Positions 55,172 through 63,923 of a stretch of DNA of 64,000 bases are shown in pieces. The position numbers were made by a program, and so were the translations under genes. The stretch is taken from contig NZ_CP083564.1 in the NCBI RefSeq assembly GCF_025143985.1, positions 2,883,001 to 2,947,000 of the forward strand, given 5' to 3'. Each line of letters starts with the position of its first letter. The first letter of the stretch is position 1. The notes below the pieces were generated by a model. That model saw only the letters and a list, made by a program, of their open reading frames with translations, had not been told where the DNA came from and made no database searches. Origin of the DNA: Sulfitobacter sp. W027. GTDB lineage: Bacteria > Pseudomonadota > Alphaproteobacteria > Rhodobacterales > Rhodobacteraceae.

Positions 55172-56356
55172 TCAGCCTTTCAAAAATGCGTCGCGGTCGA
55201 CGAGGAAACGGTCCGAAAGCGGCAGGCTTGCGGCGCCAAGCGCGCGGGCGTCGCTGCCGACGGTCCCTTCGCGCAAGTCCGGAAGGGTGACGCCCGGCAG
55301 AGGCAGGGCAGCAAGATGGTGTCGGGCGCGCGCAATGATTTCCGCGCGAATGTTTTCGGGGAATGATCCGTCAATCAGCACCGTGTCGAAATCAATCAGG
55401 CAGACCGCCGCCCGTGTCGCTTGCGCCAGCGCCTTTGCGGTGCTGTCGAGCCAGGGGTCAAGAATATCGGCGGAAAAGTCCCATGCCGCCGGATCGCTCC
55501 ATGGGGCGCGGCGGGCCTCTCCGGCGTCTCTCAGCGCCGCTTCCAAAGTCGCCAGCGACGCGACATCGACCAATTGTCGCTGTGCATTCCCCGCCAACGG
55601 CATGGAGCCAAGTGCCCCCGCATTGCCGCTTTTGCCGGTGTAGAGCTTGCTATCCAGCACCAGCCCGCCGCCTACGAAATAGCCGATATAGAAATACAGA
55701 AAATCGCGCGGTTTGTCCTGCGCACCGAAGACCAGTTCCGCCCCGCAGGCAGCAGAGGTGTCATTGCAAATGAAGATCGGCAGATCGACCACCTCTGCTA
55801 AAGCGGTCTCAATATCGAACCCCTGCCAATCGCTCAGATCGCCGCCAGTGACCTCCCATTCCCACATGCCAAACGGCAGGGCGACACCGAGCCCAGCCAC
55901 CCGTGCCCGCTGCTCTGCGGCTAGCGAGCCAAGTGTGTCCTGCAGAGCAAGCCGCGCAAATTCCATGACCGCCGCGGGGGTCGGATGGGCGTAGACGTCA
56001 CTGCTGCGGCGGGTCACTTGCCCTTCGAAATCGGTCAAGATCAGCGCGACGCTGCGCCGTCCCACCTTAAGCCCCAGAAAAAACGCGCCTTCCGCGTTCA
56101 GGCTGATCGGCACCGAAGGCTGCCCCACCCGGCCCCGTACCCGCGCGCCCTTCTTCAACAGCCCGTCCGCTTCGAGGGCACGCATAATGACGGACACAGT
56201 CTGCGCCGACAGGCCCGTGAGCCGGGCAATCTCAGCCTTGGAGGTCGGCCCGCTACGCCGGATCAGCGACAGGACGAGCCTTTCGTTATAGGCCCGCATC
56301 CCACTCTGGTTTGAACCACGCCCGGTCCGGTCAATGGGTCCTTGTGCGTGCTGCAA
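55172..56356 (-). CDS. ROK-family transcriptional repressor
   Basis: A 394-residue regulator with an N-terminal helix-turn-helix (SNQSGMRAYNERLVLSLIRR, EIARLTGLSAQTVSVIMRAL) and a ROK kinase-like effector domain (about 95-390). TTG 56356 is taken as the start, with GGGGAGG six bases upstream; the ATG 57 bases in would cut the conserved SNQSGMR lead. The sugar-phosphorylation signature ExGH and the usual zinc motif CxCGxxGCxE are not visible (the region reads SGNAGALGSMP), so it is a sensor, not an enzyme. It sits three bases upstream of the fructokinase gene and likely controls sugar use. Confidence 0.87.
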   Translation of the reverse strand: MQHAQGPIDRTGRGSNQSGMRAYNERLVLSLIRRSGPTSKAEIARLTGLSAQTVSVIMRALEADGLLKKGARVRGRVGQPSVPISLNAEGAFFLGLKVGRRSVALILTDFEGQVTRRSSDVYAHPTPAAVMEFARLALQDTLGSLAAEQRARVAGLGVALPFGMWEWEVTGGDLSDWQGFDIETALAEVVDLPIFICNDTSAACGAELVFGAQDKPRDFLYFYIGYFVGGGLVLDSKLYTGKSGNAGALGSMPLAGNAQRQLVDVASLATLEAALRDAGEARRAPWSDPAAWDFSADILDPWLDSTAKALAQATRAAVCLIDFDTVLIDGSFPENIRAEIIARARHHLAALPLPGVTLPDLREGTVGSDARALGAASLPLSDRFLVDRDAFLKG

Positions 56357-56423
56357 GCTGGCCTCCCCTCCGGTCTATGCCGCGTTTCAAGGGACAAATC
56401 CCAAATGAGTAGGGATGAGTCAA

Positions 56424-56434
56424 TGATTAAATCA
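56424..56434. promoter_or_regulatory. Candidate operator upstream of the ROK repressor
   Basis: TGATTAAATCA is an 11-base palindrome in an AT-rich stretch 68 bases upstream of the repressor start. AT-rich inverted repeats of this kind are common ROK operators; assignment is inference. Confidence 0.35.
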
Positions 56435-56673
56435 ATCTTATTTACTTATTGAGGTTGAAGCCTCGCCTAACGCCTGTTTCACGCCATCGTTGCCGCCCAT
56501 TCGGCAGCGAAAGACGGCGTGCCTTACTGTCGCGGCAAAAAATAAGCTTCGCGCGAAGCGCTGCGATAGCCACTGCGCTGGTCAACATCGCTGCATGGCA
56601 ACGATGCTGTGACCGCCGCGAAACGTTTGGCGAGGGCCTCATTGTAAACGAAACTCTTGTGCGGGTAAGTGAG
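56435..56673. other. Region between the ROK and TetR genes
   Basis: About 240 bases, mostly GC-rich, with a minus-strand open frame of 66 codons (56442-56642) that is rich in Arg and Ala and matches no family I recognise. No convincing gene is seen. Confidence 0.4.
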
Positions 56674-56693
56674 TAGGTATACCGGTCTACCTA
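56674..56693. promoter_or_regulatory. TetR-type operator
   Basis: TAGGTATACCGGTCTACCTA is a 20-base inverted repeat with nine of ten base pairs matching, 16 bases before the TetR start codon. The ACCGGTCTA core is typical of TetR operators. It should place the regulator and the exporter gene under autoregulation. Confidence 0.75.
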
Positions 56694-56709
56694 GCTTACG
56701 GGAGCGACC

Positions 56710-57297
56710 ATGTCCGAGATCCAGAAACGACCCCCGGCCTATGACCGCCTCATGCAGGCCGCGATGGAGCTGTTTTACAACCACGGCATCAGCGCCACGG
56801 GCATTGACGCAATCGTCGCGCGGGCGGGTGTCGCCAAGAAAAGCCTCTACAACAACTTCACCTCCAAAGCCGATCTGGTGAGCCAGTACCTTGAGGCGCG
56901 GCATGCGGAGTGGCTGGGGCTTTACGAGGCGCGCGTCACGACCGCACAGACAGCACGGACCCGTACCTTGGCGGTCTTTGATGCCTATCAGGATCACGCT
57001 GAACTCGCCTATGAAAACGGGTTTCGCGGCTGCGGCCTGTTGAACGCAGCGGCAGAGCTTGAAGCAGGCGACGCCGGGCGCGCGGCGGTGCGGCGGCATA
57101 AGGAGGAAGTGGAACGCATCCTCGCCCGGCACCTTTCCGACTTATTGCCAAACACGCCGGAACGCGCCGCCCCCATTGCCGCACATCTGGCCTTCCTGCT
57201 CGAAGGCGCGATGGCCCGCGCGGGGTTGGAAGGCGACAGCCGTCAGCTGCTCGCGGCACGTGCGATGGCTGATGACATGCTGAAGGCGCTGACATGA
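56710..57297 (+). CDS. TetR-family transcriptional regulator
   Basis: A 195-residue repressor. The helix-turn-helix reads YDRLMQAAMELFYNHGISAT, then AIVARAGVAKKSLYNNFTSK (about 12-55). The C-terminal domain (YQDHAELAYENGFRGCGLLN near 95-115) belongs to the group with AcrR-like ligand pockets. GGGAG precedes the ATG. It overlaps the transporter gene by four bases, so the pair is a self-contained regulator-exporter unit with a palindromic operator just upstream. The inducer is unknown. Confidence 0.92.
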   Translation: MSEIQKRPPAYDRLMQAAMELFYNHGISATGIDAIVARAGVAKKSLYNNFTSKADLVSQYLEARHAEWLGLYEARVTTAQTARTRTLAVFDAYQDHAELAYENGFRGCGLLNAAAELEAGDAGRAAVRRHKEEVERILARHLSDLLPNTPERAAPIAAHLAFLLEGAMARAGLEGDSRQLLAARAMADDMLKALT

Positions 57298-58229
57298 TGG
57301 AGGGCCGCCGCTGGGGCGTGATCGCCATCCTCTTCGCCGCCGTGGTCTGGGGCACGACCGGCACCGCCGCCACTTTCGCCCCCGGTGTCAGCGCCGCCGC
57401 CATCGGCGCGGCGGCCATGGGTCTGGGCGGGATCGGACAAGCACTTTGGGCAGGGCGGGGCATTAGGAACCAGCGCGCCCGCCTATGGGAGCAACGCTGC
57501 CTGCTGGTCATCGGGGCACTGGCGGTCGCGGTCTATCCGCTGGCCTTCTACGGCGCGATGCGGCTGGCGGGGGTGACGGTGGGCACGGTCATCACGATCG
57601 GCTCTGCGCCGTTGCTTTCGGCGCTGATCGAATACGTGCTGGATGGTCGACGCCTCACCCTGCGCTGGTCTCTTGGCGCGGCGGTGGGGCTGATCGGCAT
57701 GGGGCTGATCTGTTTGGCCGAAGGTGCTGCGCACGGTCAGGTGGTAGGCGGATCCTCGGCGCCTCTGGGCGTTTTGCTGGGTCTGATCGGCGGCCTTACC
57801 TATGCGCTGTATTCGTGGAGCGCGCGGAGGATGATGCTGCAAGGAACAGGCTCCAAGATCGCGATGGGCGCCACCTTTGGACTGGGTGGCCTACTTCTGA
57901 TGCCGGTGCTGATGGTCTCGGGCGGGGCGTTTCTGGCATCATGGAGCAACGCTGCCGTGGGGCTTTATATGGCCGCCGTGCCGATGTTTCTGGGCTATAT
58001 TGCCTTTGGCTACGGCCTTGCCCGGGTGGAGGCGAGCACGGCGACCGTGATCACCCTTTTCGAACCGGTCGTCGCAGCGGTGCTTGCTGTTTTAATCGTG
58101 GGCGAACGCCTGCCTCCGCTTGGCTGGATTGGTGTGGCACTGGTGATCGGCTGTCTTGCCATCATCACCCTGCCCTTGCCGTCACGGCTGCGTCGCGCCG
58201 CGCCCGCACCGCCGCCGGGTGTCGTTTGA
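57294..58229 (+). CDS. EamA/DMT-family transporter
   Basis: A 311-residue drug/metabolite transporter with ten helices in two EamA repeats (about 8-140 and 160-295); ITIGSAPLLSALIEYVLDGR in the first and VITLFEPVVAAVLAVLIVGE in the second are typical. It likely exports a small metabolite or toxic compound. It overlaps the TetR stop and is presumably induced when the TetR ligand is present. The C-terminus is a short basic, proline-rich tail. Confidence 0.9.
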   Translation: MMEGRRWGVIAILFAAVVWGTTGTAATFAPGVSAAAIGAAAMGLGGIGQALWAGRGIRNQRARLWEQRCLLVIGALAVAVYPLAFYGAMRLAGVTVGTVITIGSAPLLSALIEYVLDGRRLTLRWSLGAAVGLIGMGLICLAEGAAHGQVVGGSSAPLGVLLGLIGGLTYALYSWSARRMMLQGTGSKIAMGATFGLGGLLLMPVLMVSGGAFLASWSNAAVGLYMAAVPMFLGYIAFGYGLARVEASTATVITLFEPVVAAVLAVLIVGERLPPLGWIGVALVIGCLAIITLPLPSRLRRAAPAPPPGVV

Positions 58230-58237
58230 AAGGATGC

Positions 58238-59197
58238 CTACAACTGGTCCGGCGGGGTTTCCCCTCGGAAAAAGTGATCGAGATTATCAAGCGCCTTAGA
58301 ACCCATCGCATTGCGGGTGGCGACCGTGGCGCTGCCGACATGGGGCATCATCATGACGTTGTCATGCGCAGCAAAGGCCGGGTTGCCGCCCGGCTCGGTC
58401 ACAAAACAATCCAACCCCGCCGCGCCAACATGGCCTGAGATGAGCGCGTCGAGCAGCGCCGCCTCATCCACCAAATTGCCCCGCGCGGTGTTCACGATCA
58501 CGCAGCCCTTGGGCATCTGCGCGAGGCGCGCAGCGTTCAAGAGGCCAATGGTTTCGGGCGTGGCCGGGCAGTGCAGCGACAGGAAATCCGACACTGCCAG
58601 CAGGTCGTCCAACGCTGCGTGATAGGTCGCCCCCGCCTCCGCTTCCGTATCCAGTCGACGGCGGTTGTGATAATGGATCTCCATATCCAGCCCGCGCGCC
58701 TTGCGGGCAAAGGCACGGCCCACGCCGCCCATCCCGACGATGCCAAGCCGCGCGCCGGAAAGCTGCTTGCCCACCAGCGTCGCAGGCGACCACGACTGCC
58801 ACTGCCCGCTGCGCACCAGCCGATCACCCGCCACCGCATGACGCGCGGCACCCAGCATCAACATCAGCGCCAGTTCCGCCGTGGCATCCGACAGAACGCC
58901 GGGCGTGTTCGTCACGACAATACCCCGCTCCTTGAGGCTCGGCAGATCGCAGTGATCTACGCCGACGGAGTGGTTGGCGATGATCTTGAGCCGAGGGTCA
59001 AGCTGCGCCACGACCTCCGCGCTGAAATGCTCGGAATGGCAGGGGATCATCCCATCCACCCGCGCGCTCATCGCGATGATGTCTTCGGCACTGCCGGGTT
59101 CGTCGGCGGGATCCCAGATCACCTCATAATCACGGCGCGCCCGTTCAAGCGTGGCGTCCGAAAGCTGTCGGGTGATCCAGATGACGGGTTTGGCCAT
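58238..59197 (-). CDS. D-isomer-specific 2-hydroxyacid dehydrogenase (glyoxylate/hydroxypyruvate reductase-like)
   Basis: A 319-residue NAD(P)-dependent dehydrogenase. It has the cofactor motif LGIVGMGGVGRAFARKA (about 150-166), catalytic Arg in VNTARGNLVDEAALLDAL, a glutamate in FVTEPGGNPAF and the histidine in MMPHVGSATVATR (about 283). NTPGVLSDATAELALMLML near 96-114 matches the GRHPR-like group that reduces glyoxylate, hydroxypyruvate or 2-keto acids. It starts four bases after the 53-residue membrane protein, so it belongs to the TRAP-amidase operon, where it could oxidise or reduce a 2-hydroxyacid released from an amide (inference). Confidence 0.9.
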   Translation of the reverse strand: MAKPVIWITRQLSDATLERARRDYEVIWDPADEPGSAEDIIAMSARVDGMIPCHSEHFSAEVVAQLDPRLKIIANHSVGVDHCDLPSLKERGIVVTNTPGVLSDATAELALMLMLGAARHAVAGDRLVRSGQWQSWSPATLVGKQLSGARLGIVGMGGVGRAFARKARGLDMEIHYHNRRRLDTEAEAGATYHAALDDLLAVSDFLSLHCPATPETIGLLNAARLAQMPKGCVIVNTARGNLVDEAALLDALISGHVGAAGLDCFVTEPGGNPAFAAHDNVMMMPHVGSATVATRNAMGSKALDNLDHFFRGETPPDQL

Positions 59198-59200
59198 GGG

Positions 59201-59362
59201 TCAGTCCCGGTCTTTCCGACTGGAGGTGAAGAAATCATAGGCTACGAAGGCCAGTGTCACCGCGACGATGATGATCAGGTCGATGCTGGGCACCTCTACA
59301 GCAAGGATCAGCAAAAAGACCGCAATCGCGGCAAAGGCGAAAAGGGCAAGCAAGCGGTTCAT
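59201..59362 (-). CDS. 53-residue membrane protein
   Basis: A short gene from ATG 59362 (GAGGA eight bases upstream) to a stop at 59201-59203. The protein has two hydrophobic helices, about residues 3-21 (RLLALFAFAAIAVFLLILAV) and 26-43 (IDLIIIVAVTLAFVAYDFF), and a charged C-terminus (SSRKDRD). It lies ten bases after the amidase stop and three before the hydroxyacid dehydrogenase start, so it is embedded in the operon. No family is recognised. Confidence 0.7.
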   Translation of the reverse strand: MNRLLALFAFAAIAVFLLILAVEVPSIDLIIIVAVTLAFVAYDFFTSSRKDRD

Positions 59363-59372
59363 GTTTCAATCC

Positions 59373-60710
59373 TCATTGGGTTGTTCCGTCGGCCCAGTCG
59401 AAAAGCCACTGGGCGCTGCGCATCAATCGTCCGTCTTGGCCGTGACCGCCGACCAGTTGCACGCCCATCGGCAGCCCGTCTTCCGAAGTCATCAAAGGCA
59501 CGTTCACACAGGGGCTGCCGCAGAGCGTCCATAGCCCGTTGAAAATCGGATCGCCGGTCGTCTCCAGCCCGCGCGGAGCGGGGCCGGTGGCGGAGGGACA
59601 AAGGATCGCATCGCAGCGGGTCAGCAACTCCTCCAGCGCGGCGGTCAGCACTTTGGGCAGGTCGCGGGCCGATTGGTAATCGCGGGCCAGCACCTTGTTA
59701 CCCGCCTCCATCGCCTCGCGGGTTACTGGCGAGAGCAATTCGGGAGCATCGCGCAGGTACGGGTAAAAGTGGTAGGCCATCTCAGCAAAGTTGATGCGTT
59801 TGCGCGCCTCGGCCGCCCCGTTGAAGACCGACGGAAGCGGCAGCTCAAACGCCTGATCGCCAAGTGCTGCGACCAATTCCTCAAAGGCGGCGTGAAGCTG
59901 GGGATCGGCGTCACCCCACCCCGGCGGGCGGACGAACCCGAAGACCGGCGGGATCGGCGGGGCGCTGGTGGCCTGCGCAAACAGCGCAGGTGTCGGCGCC
60001 AGCGCGGTGGCGCTGTCATCGGGGTCATGACCGAATAGCACCTCGGCCAGCAGCGCCGCACCAGCGGGATCGCTGGCAAAAACTCCTATTGTGTCGAGCG
60101 AGGGCGATTGCGTCAGCACCCCGCGCCGTGGGATCGCGCCGAAGGTGGGTTTATACCCCGTCACCCCGCAAAAAGACGCAGGCCGGATCACCGAGCCGCC
60201 CGTCTGCGTGCCGATGGCCAGAGGCACCATTCCATCCGCCACCGCCGCAGCCGAGCCTTGGGACGAGCCGCCGGGGGTATGGTTTGGGTTGTGCGGATTG
60301 GTGGTCTTGTTCGGATGCATGAAGGCCAGTTCGGTCGTGACCGTCTTGCCCATGATGATCGCGCCCTCGGCCTTGAGCCGCTCCACGATGAAAGCATCGC
60401 GCAGCGGCACGCGCCCCTTGTCATGGGCCGCGCCGTTTTCCGTGGGGATGCTGCGGGTGTCGATGACGTCTTTCAGCCCCACCGGCAGCCCATGCAAACG
60501 CCCCAGCGGCCTGCCTGCCCGGCGATAGCTGTCGAGCGTGCGGGCCTGCGCGCGGGCAAACTCGGGATCGAACCATGCCCAAGCGCCGACCACCTCCTCG
60601 CGCGCTTCGATCCGCGCGATACAGCTTTCCACCAGCGCCAACGCGTCGAGCGCGCCGCTCGCCAAGCGGTCGCGCAGTTCGACCACGCCGAGCGCTGCGG
60701 CGGCTGTCAT
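59373..60710 (-). CDS. Amidase (amidase signature family)
   Basis: A 445-residue hydrolase with the Ser-cisSer-Lys triad: Lys in LPVGLKDVIDT (about 75), Ser in TPGGSSQGSAAAVADG (about 150) and Ser in IGTQTGGSVIRPASFCGVTG (about 170). ATG 60710 is chosen over upstream ATGs because it follows the TRAP permease stop by seven bases with GAGG. The family splits amides and related bonds; substrate is open. The gene order (TRAP, amidase, 2-hydroxyacid dehydrogenase) suggests an amide taken up as a small acid. Confidence 0.9.
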   Translation of the reverse strand: MTAAAALGVVELRDRLASGALDALALVESCIARIEAREEVVGAWAWFDPEFARAQARTLDSYRRAGRPLGRLHGLPVGLKDVIDTRSIPTENGAAHDKGRVPLRDAFIVERLKAEGAIIMGKTVTTELAFMHPNKTTNPHNPNHTPGGSSQGSAAAVADGMVPLAIGTQTGGSVIRPASFCGVTGYKPTFGAIPRRGVLTQSPSLDTIGVFASDPAGAALLAEVLFGHDPDDSATALAPTPALFAQATSAPPIPPVFGFVRPPGWGDADPQLHAAFEELVAALGDQAFELPLPSVFNGAAEARKRINFAEMAYHFYPYLRDAPELLSPVTREAMEAGNKVLARDYQSARDLPKVLTAALEELLTRCDAILCPSATGPAPRGLETTGDPIFNGLWTLCGSPCVNVPLMTSEDGLPMGVQLVGGHGQDGRLMRSAQWLFDWADGTTQ

Positions 60711-60717
60711 CTTTGCC

Positions 60718-62136
60718 TCAGCCCCCATAGAACAGCTCCGGCAGGTAGAAGACGATCTGCGGGAAGACATACATCAGCACCATCGACAGGATGACGCAGA
60801 ACAGGAAGGGCATGACCCCCGCGAAGATCTGTGTCAGCCGTAGTTCCGGCGGGGCGATGCCCTTGAGATAATAGGCTGACATGGCCATCGGTGGCGTTAA
60901 GAAACTGGTTTGCAGGTTCAGCGCCACGAGGATGCCAAAGAACAGCGGGTCGATCTCAAACACCGCCAGCAGCGGCAGGAAGATCGGCACGAAGATGATG
61001 ATGATCTCTGACCATTCCAGCGGCCAGCCGAGCAGGAAGATGATGAGCTGCGCGAGGATCAGGAACATGATTGGCGAGAGGTTCAGCGATTGAACGAACT
61101 CGGAGATCACATGCTCGCCCCCGAGGTAGGAGAAGACTGCCGAGAAAGTGTAGGAGCCGACAAACAGCCAGCAGACCATCGCCGTGGTGCGCACCGTGAG
61201 GTACACGCTTTCGCGCATCCGCTGCCATGTCATTGCCCGGTAGATGAAGGCGAGGAAGATGCCGCCCAATGCACCGATCGAGGCCGCCTCAGTCGGGGTT
61301 GCAAGGCCGAAAAGGATCGACCCCAGCACCGCGAAGATCAGGAAGGCGAGTGGCAGGAAGGAGGTGGCGATCATCAACAAGAGCTTGCCCATCGGCATGT
61401 CCGGCACCTCATCCGCCGTCGGGCGTGGCGCGGAGGATGGCTGCAACAGCGAGCGACCGATGATATAGACCAGATAGAGCCCGACCAGCGTCAGCCCCGG
61501 CAGGAGCGCCGCCGCATAGAGCCGCACGATGGAGACGTTCGTTGCCGCCGCATAGACGATTAGCATGATCGACGGAGGGATCAGGATGCCCAGTGTCCCG
61601 CCCGCGCAGATGATCCCTGCCGCAAAGGACGGATCATAGCGCGCCTTCAGCATCGCAGGCAGCGCTAGCAGGCCCATCAGCGTCACCACGGCACCGACGA
61701 TCCCGGTGGCGGTGGCAAAGAGCGCACAGGTGATCAGCGCCGCGACGCCCATCGAACCGGGAATGTTTTTGGACGCGATGTTGAGCGTGGTGAACAGACG
61801 GTCCACAATGTTCGACCGCTCGACGATATAGCCCATGAACAAAAACAGCGGCACGGCGGTCAGCACTTCGTTCGACATCACCGTGAAGGTTTGGTTCACG
61901 AAGAGGTCGAATATTCGGTTGTTAAATAACCCCTCGAACCACGTCGACCATTGCTCCCAGGGGCCGGCGGTTTCCTCCAGCCGGTCAAAGCTGCGCCACA
62001 TGCGGCGCGCGTCGAAATAGGCGTAGTAGCCAAAGCCGATGCCCATCGCCATCAGCGTGAAGGCAATTGGGAACCCCAGAAAGACGAAGACGATGAAGAG
62101 CCCGAGCATCATCAGGGCAATTTGCGGATCGGTCAT
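60718..62136 (-). CDS. TRAP transporter large permease (COG4664 type)
   Basis: A 472-residue membrane protein with about thirteen helices, longer than the other DctM here (446). An extra N-terminal region with a charged loop (YFDARRMWRSFDRLEETAGP) marks the mannitol/chloroaromatic or keto-acid TRAP branch. The core motifs are ATATGIVGAVVTLMGLLALP and AGGTLGILIPPSIMLIVYAA, with LNLQTSFLTPPMAMSAYYL near the C-terminus. Start overlaps the small-permease stop (ATGA). It works with the two neighbouring subunits. Confidence 0.9.
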   Translation of the reverse strand: MTDPQIALMMLGLFIVFVFLGFPIAFTLMAMGIGFGYYAYFDARRMWRSFDRLEETAGPWEQWSTWFEGLFNNRIFDLFVNQTFTVMSNEVLTAVPLFLFMGYIVERSNIVDRLFTTLNIASKNIPGSMGVAALITCALFATATGIVGAVVTLMGLLALPAMLKARYDPSFAAGIICAGGTLGILIPPSIMLIVYAAATNVSIVRLYAAALLPGLTLVGLYLVYIIGRSLLQPSSAPRPTADEVPDMPMGKLLLMIATSFLPLAFLIFAVLGSILFGLATPTEAASIGALGGIFLAFIYRAMTWQRMRESVYLTVRTTAMVCWLFVGSYTFSAVFSYLGGEHVISEFVQSLNLSPIMFLILAQLIIFLLGWPLEWSEIIIIFVPIFLPLLAVFEIDPLFFGILVALNLQTSFLTPPMAMSAYYLKGIAPPELRLTQIFAGVMPFLFCVILSMVLMYVFPQIVFYLPELFYGG

Positions 62137-62717
62137 GTGATATGGTCTTTCTCGGCCTGGTTGGCGGCACGCATCATGAGGTCTTCGGTTTCAAAGACGT
62201 CCTCTTCTGCTTCGAGCCAGTAATTGGAACGTATGGCGATCAGGCAGCGGCAAACCTGTGCCATGCCTTGGATGAACAGCAGTATCCCCGCCGCCACGAT
62301 GATCGCCTTGAACTGGTAGATCGGAACCCCCGCCGGGCTGTTGACCGACACTTCGCCGTATTGCCAAGAGCGTGCCGCGTATTTCCAACCCGCGAGGATC
62401 AGCGCCGTGACCCCGGGGAAAAAGAAGATGATATAGAGCACCAGATCGATCATGCCCTGTGTGCGCGGCTGGAATAGCCGGTAAAGGAAATCCCCCCGCA
62501 CATGGCCGCCTCGCGACAGCGTATAGGCCCCGCCCATCATAAAGAGCGTGCCATACATGATGAAGGACACATCCAGCGCCCAAGCGGTGGGATTGTTCAG
62601 CACATAGCGCACAAAAACCTCGTAGCCCGTGCCGATAGACATCAGCAGAATGAGCCAAGCGAAGGCCTTGCCGAACCATGCGGAAAGGTTATCGGCGAAC
62701 CGAATGAATGAAATCAT
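62133..62717 (-). CDS. TRAP transporter small permease (COG4665 type)
   Basis: A 194-residue membrane protein with four helices (about 15-35, 50-70, 90-112, 130-150), the DctQ-like subunit. The loop VFVRYVLNNPTAWALDVSFI after helix one is typical. It ends in a charged cytosolic tail (SNYWLEAEEDVFETEDL). A GGGG-type site precedes the ATG. It is separated from the binding-protein gene by 75 bp containing a hairpin. Confidence 0.88.
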   Translation of the reverse strand: MISFIRFADNLSAWFGKAFAWLILLMSIGTGYEVFVRYVLNNPTAWALDVSFIMYGTLFMMGGAYTLSRGGHVRGDFLYRLFQPRTQGMIDLVLYIIFFFPGVTALILAGWKYAARSWQYGEVSVNSPAGVPIYQFKAIIVAAGILLFIQGMAQVCRCLIAIRSNYWLEAEEDVFETEDLMMRAANQAEKDHIT

Positions 62718-62743
62718 GATGCCCCTGTATCTCGCAGGAAACC

Positions 62744-62763
62744 CCGGCGCACGTTGGCGCCGG
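62744..62763 (-). terminator. Hairpin between TRAP binding-protein and permease genes
   Basis: CCGGCGC (62744-62750) and GCGCCGG (62757-62763) form a perfect 7-bp stem with a 6-base loop, about 30 bases after the binding-protein stop. On the minus strand it is followed by GGTTTCC rather than a clean T-run, so it is more likely a 3'-stabilising or partial terminator structure. Confidence 0.5.
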
Positions 62764-62792
62764 AGTTCACATTGCTTTTATGGGTTGCGTGA

Positions 62793-63923
62793 TCAGAGTT
62801 TGATCTTGCCGGGGAAGTAATGCTCGTAAGCAAGACCGTAATCCGGCGAGTTCATCAGCTCGTAATAAGACACACGGCTGACCCATTCGCGCTGGCTGTC
62901 GAGCGTCTTCTTCATGAAGGGATCCGCTTCCAGCTCAGGGATCAACTCGTCCCATGCCTTGAGCTGCGCATCGAGGATCTCCTTGGAGGTCCGTCGCACG
63001 TTCACACCGGCTTCGTTCTGTAGGAACTGTAGGTCTGCTGAGTAGCGATCCATCGCCTTGGCCGTGTTCGCGGTCGAGACTGCTTCGACGGCGTATTTCA
63101 AAATCGCCTGGAGATCAGGGTCGAGATCTTCGAGGAACATCTTCGAGAACAGGAACTCAAAGCTTTCGGACGCTTGGTGATAGGACGACAGGTAGTAGTT
63201 CTTGGCCACGTCCTGCGCGCCAAAATCTTTGTCCGACGACGGGTTGTTAAATTCAAACGCGTCGATCACGCCGCGCTCCATCGCGGGCACGATCTCCCCG
63301 CCCGGCAGCTGTGCGACCGACATGCCCAGCTTGGCCATCAGATCAGCAGCCAGACCCACGGTGCGGTATTTGAAGCCCTGCAGATCGTCGACCGAATTCA
63401 CTTCTTCCTTGAACCAACCAAAAGGCTGCGCGAACATCGGGAAGCCCATGTAACCGACAACGTCGAGGCCCATGATGTCTTGCGTCAGCTCGTTGTAAAG
63501 CTCCTGACCACCGCCTTGATAGAACCACGACAGCATGGTGGTAGCGGAGCCGCCGAAGACGGGGCCAGTGCCAAAGAGCGACGCGGCTTTGTTTTTGCCG
63601 TACCAATAGACGGGCACCGAGTGGGCCGCGTCAATCAGACCGTCGTTGACGGCATCAAGCACCTGAAACGCAGCAACAACAGCGCCGGCAGGCAGCACGT
63701 CGACCTTGAGGCGTCCTCCCGACATCTCCTCCACCCGTGTCGCGTAGTCCCGCGCAAAGTCTTGCCAGATGTTGGCGTCATTCCACGACGTCTGCATCTT
63801 GATGACGATCGGCGCCTGCGCCAACACAGCCGGTGCGGCCAGCATGCTCCCGGTAGCCGCCCCCCCAGCAAGTGCAGACTTCGTCAGAAACGAACGTCGG
63901 TTGAACTTTTTAGTGTCAGTCAT
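62793..63923 (-). CDS. TRAP transporter substrate-binding protein, TakP/FcbT1-like (COG4663)
   Basis: A 376-residue periplasmic receptor exported by Tat: NRRSFLTKSALAGGAATGSM at the N-terminus, ending LAAPAVLAQAP. The family of mannitol/chloroaromatic and 2-oxoacid receptors is indicated by KMQTSWNDANIWQDFARDYA, the ligand segment FKYRTVGLAADLMAKLGMSV, then PGGEIVPAMERGVIDAFEF (about 210-228) and NNPSSDKDFG. TakP of Rhodobacter binds 2-oxoacids through a sodium-bridged carboxylate; this protein may do similar. GGGAGGAGG precedes the ATG. It heads the operon with permeases, amidase, membrane protein and hydroxyacid dehydrogenase. Confidence 0.9.
   Translation of the reverse strand: MTDTKKFNRRSFLTKSALAGGAATGSMLAAPAVLAQAPIVIKMQTSWNDANIWQDFARDYATRVEEMSGGRLKVDVLPAGAVVAAFQVLDAVNDGLIDAAHSVPVYWYGKNKAASLFGTGPVFGGSATTMLSWFYQGGGQELYNELTQDIMGLDVVGYMGFPMFAQPFGWFKEEVNSVDDLQGFKYRTVGLAADLMAKLGMSVAQLPGGEIVPAMERGVIDAFEFNNPSSDKDFGAQDVAKNYYLSSYHQASESFEFLFSKMFLEDLDPDLQAILKYAVEAVSTANTAKAMDRYSADLQFLQNEAGVNVRRTSKEILDAQLKAWDELIPELEADPFMKKTLDSQREWVSRVSYYELMNSPDYGLAYEHYFPGKIKL

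Noticed and set aside
55172..56356. ROK protein as a sugar kinase
   Set aside because: It has an N-terminal helix-turn-helix and lacks the ExGH catalytic signature and the zinc motif visible in ROK kinases.
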